Both the position numbers and the translations under genes were made by a program. Source: Sedimentisphaerales bacterium (GTDB lineage: Bacteria; Planctomycetota; Phycisphaerae; Sedimentisphaerales; SM23-30). From it: DNA of 7,685 bases. Positions 6,771-7,685 of this stretch are shown piece after piece. The notes under the pieces were generated by a model. That model worked only from the letters and a program-made list of their open reading frames with translations. It was not told the DNA's origin and did no database searches. Each line of letters begins with the position of its first letter. The stretch's first letter is position 1. The DNA lies in the NCBI GenBank assembly GCA_030640865.1, contig DAOWIP010000310.1, forward strand, positions 1 to 7,685, written 5' to 3'.

Positions 6771-6788
6771 TTTGACGGTTGCATCAAA
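6771..6788. promoter_or_regulatory. Operator-like palindrome 2 (8-2-8, imperfect)
   Basis: TTTGACGG (6771-6778) and GCATCAAA (6781-6788) repeat the sequence and spacing of palindrome 1 with a few mismatches, 77 bp centre to centre from it. A dimeric regulator binding both sites could loop the DNA or serve the two divergent genes. Confidence 0.35.
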
Positions 6789-6856
6789 TTTGTAACTTTA
6801 CAACTATTTAATCTTGTGGGATGTTACATGCACTATATTGAGATATGTTTCTTTTC

Positions 6857-6973
6857 AGTCGTCCCTGCGGGACTAAAGTAATATAAGAACAGGTTTCCCA
6901 GCGATAAATCGCTGGGCTATTCTCATTTGTCCCTACGGGACTGTTTTAATCACAAGCAGGAAGCTTGTGCTAC
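6857..6973. repeat. Composite REP-like cluster upstream of mnmE
   Basis: Four hairpins lie in series. GTCCC/GGGAC with loop TGC (6861-6873) and GTCCC/GGGAC with loop TAC (6929-6941) are direct copies 68 bp apart. Between them lies CCCAGCGAT/ATCGCTGGG with loop AA (6897-6916) and tail CTAT. Last is CACAAGC/GCTTGTG with a 5-nt loop (6951-6969) and tail CTAC (6970-6973). On the minus strand the last two read ATAG and GTAG before a palindrome, the REP layout. The right edge is only 11 nt from the mnmE start, so it lies in the mnmE leader if transcription begins upstream. Confidence 0.65.
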
Positions 6974-6984
6974 ATTTGGATAGA

Positions 6985-7685
6985 ATGTTACTGACCATGT
7001 ATATTCTAAACGATACCATTGTGGCCATTAGTTCAGCCGCCGGCAGTGCGGCCCGCGGTATTATTCGGGTCAGCGGGCCTGAAGCATTGGCCCTTGCGGG
7101 TACGATTTTCCAGGGAGATGATGGGGTTTCCGTTGCTGAGGCGGGTTCCTGGAGTGTGCTCAAAGGTCGCTGCCTGCTCACCGAGAGCGTTTCCTGTCCG
7201 GCTGGTTTATACATCTTCCGCGCTCCTCACAGTTATACCACCCAGGACGTGGTCGAGTTTCATCTGCCCGGCAGCGGGCCGCTTTTGCAAATGGTTCTCC
7301 AGAGATTATTGGCTACCGGAGCCGACGTCCGTTCGGCTGAGCCGGGTGAGTTCACGGCCCGTGCGTTTTTCAACGGGCGAATCGATCTGACCGAGGCCGA
7401 GGCCGTTGCCGAGGTTATTAACGCCCGCAGCGACGGCCAATTACGCGCCGCGGAAAGACTGCTGGACGGCCGGCTTCACCGCATCTGTTCAGAAATTACC
7501 CGCCGACTTACCGAAGCACTTGCCCTGATCGAAGCAAACATCGATTTCAGCGAAGAAGATATAGAATTTGCCACCGGCGAACAGCTTCGGGGCCAAGTTG
7601 CAGCCGTTCTGGGAGATTTGGGCCGCCTGTTGACCGACAGTACGACCTGGGATGAACTGACGCACCTTCCGAAGGTTGCCGTTGC
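6985..7685 (+). CDS. mnmE: tRNA uridine-5-carboxymethylaminomethyl modification GTPase, partial
   Basis: The N-terminal 233 codons of MnmE (TrmE), truncated by the window edge. With MnmG it modifies the wobble uridine (U34) of certain tRNAs, using a tetrahydrofolate one-carbon donor and GTP hydrolysis. The family opening NDTIVAI (9-15) is followed by RGIIRVSG (24-31), HSYTTQDVVEFHLPGSG (82-98), PGEFTARAFFNGRIDLTEAEA (120-140) and ALIEANIDFSEED (180-192), covering the folate-binding domain and the start of the helical domain. HLPGSG stands where many bacteria have HCHGG. The sequence ends at LPKVAV, just before the expected P-loop of the G domain. Two starts are possible: ATG 6985 with GGA five bases upstream, used here, or ATG 6997 (MYILNDTIVA) without a visible ribosome binding site. 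The gene is divergent from all others in the window. Confidence 0.95.
   Translation, partial: MLLTMYILNDTIVAISSAAGSAARGIIRVSGPEALALAGTIFQGDDGVSVAEAGSWSVLKGRCLLTESVSCPAGLYIFRAPHSYTTQDVVEFHLPGSGPLLQMVLQRLLATGADVRSAEPGEFTARAFFNGRIDLTEAEAVAEVINARSDGQLRAAERLLDGRLHRICSEITRRLTEALALIEANIDFSEEDIEFATGEQLRGQVAAVLGDLGRLLTDSTTWDELTHLPKVAV

Larger units (their letters stand above)
6604..6984. other. Divergent intergenic region, pseudopilin-like gene and mnmE
   Basis: These 381 nt hold no credible gene. From left to right they contain the minus-strand promoter (6659-6687), palindrome 1 (6694-6711), a T-rich patch with GGCGTTTTT repeated at 6741-6749 and 6756-6764, palindrome 2 (6771-6788), an AT-rich stretch at 6785-6860, and the REP-like cluster at 6857-6973. 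I see no convincing plus-strand promoter for mnmE. Confidence 0.6.

Noticed and set aside
6857..6973. CRISPR array
   Set aside because: The repeated units are 14-bp palindromes, only two copies match, and spacing and unit types are irregular; no cas genes are near.

Overview
The window looks like chromosomal DNA of an anaerobic, polysaccharide-using planctomycete, most likely the Phycisphaerae/Sedimentisphaerales branch. This is inferred from gene style and not from a marker gene. The clues are a pseudopilin-like protein with the planctomycete-type N-terminus and a C-terminal H...DxHVEW motif, a secreted protein ending in two dockerin-type calcium loops, and intergenic spaces carrying many short palindromes. 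No rRNA, tRNA, CRISPR array, transposase or phage gene is visible.

Layout: five genes lie on the minus strand and one partial gene on the plus strand. Read in transcription order on the minus strand they are a pseudopilin-like protein (6582-5773), a secreted dockerin protein with probable OB-like domains (5696-4728), a multi-pass membrane protein (4580-3954), a THEP1-like P-loop NTPase (3845-3264) and an alpha-glucan phosphorylase of the DUF3417-containing type (2908-251). Divergently, the 5' part of mnmE (tRNA wobble-uridine modification GTPase) starts near 6985 and runs off the right end.

The pseudopilin and dockerin genes are 76 nt apart and probably co-transcribed from a good sigma70-like promoter at 6687-6659. 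The membrane protein has its own strong ribosome binding site and may form a unit with the NTPase gene 108 nt downstream. The phosphorylase is set apart by a 355-nt spacer and probably has its own promoter. It would release glucose-1-phosphate from glycogen or maltodextrin.

The most unusual content is intergenic. Three spacers (1-222, 3118-3156, 6857-6973) hold hairpins with unrelated stems, several of which end in the same short tail, CTAC or a near variant. On the opposite strand that tail is a GTAG-type tetranucleotide preceding a palindrome, which is the layout of REP elements mobilised by RAYT (TnpA-REP) transposases; no RAYT gene is in view. Separately, two 18-bp palindromes with identical 8-2-8 geometry (TTTGACGC/GCGTCAAA type) sit upstream of the pseudopilin promoter. 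The nearer one is centred about 50 bp before the predicted transcription start, as an activator site would be. I see no complete new defence or metabolic system. The membrane protein/NTPase pair and the nuclease-less OB-dockerin protein are the least understood proteins here.
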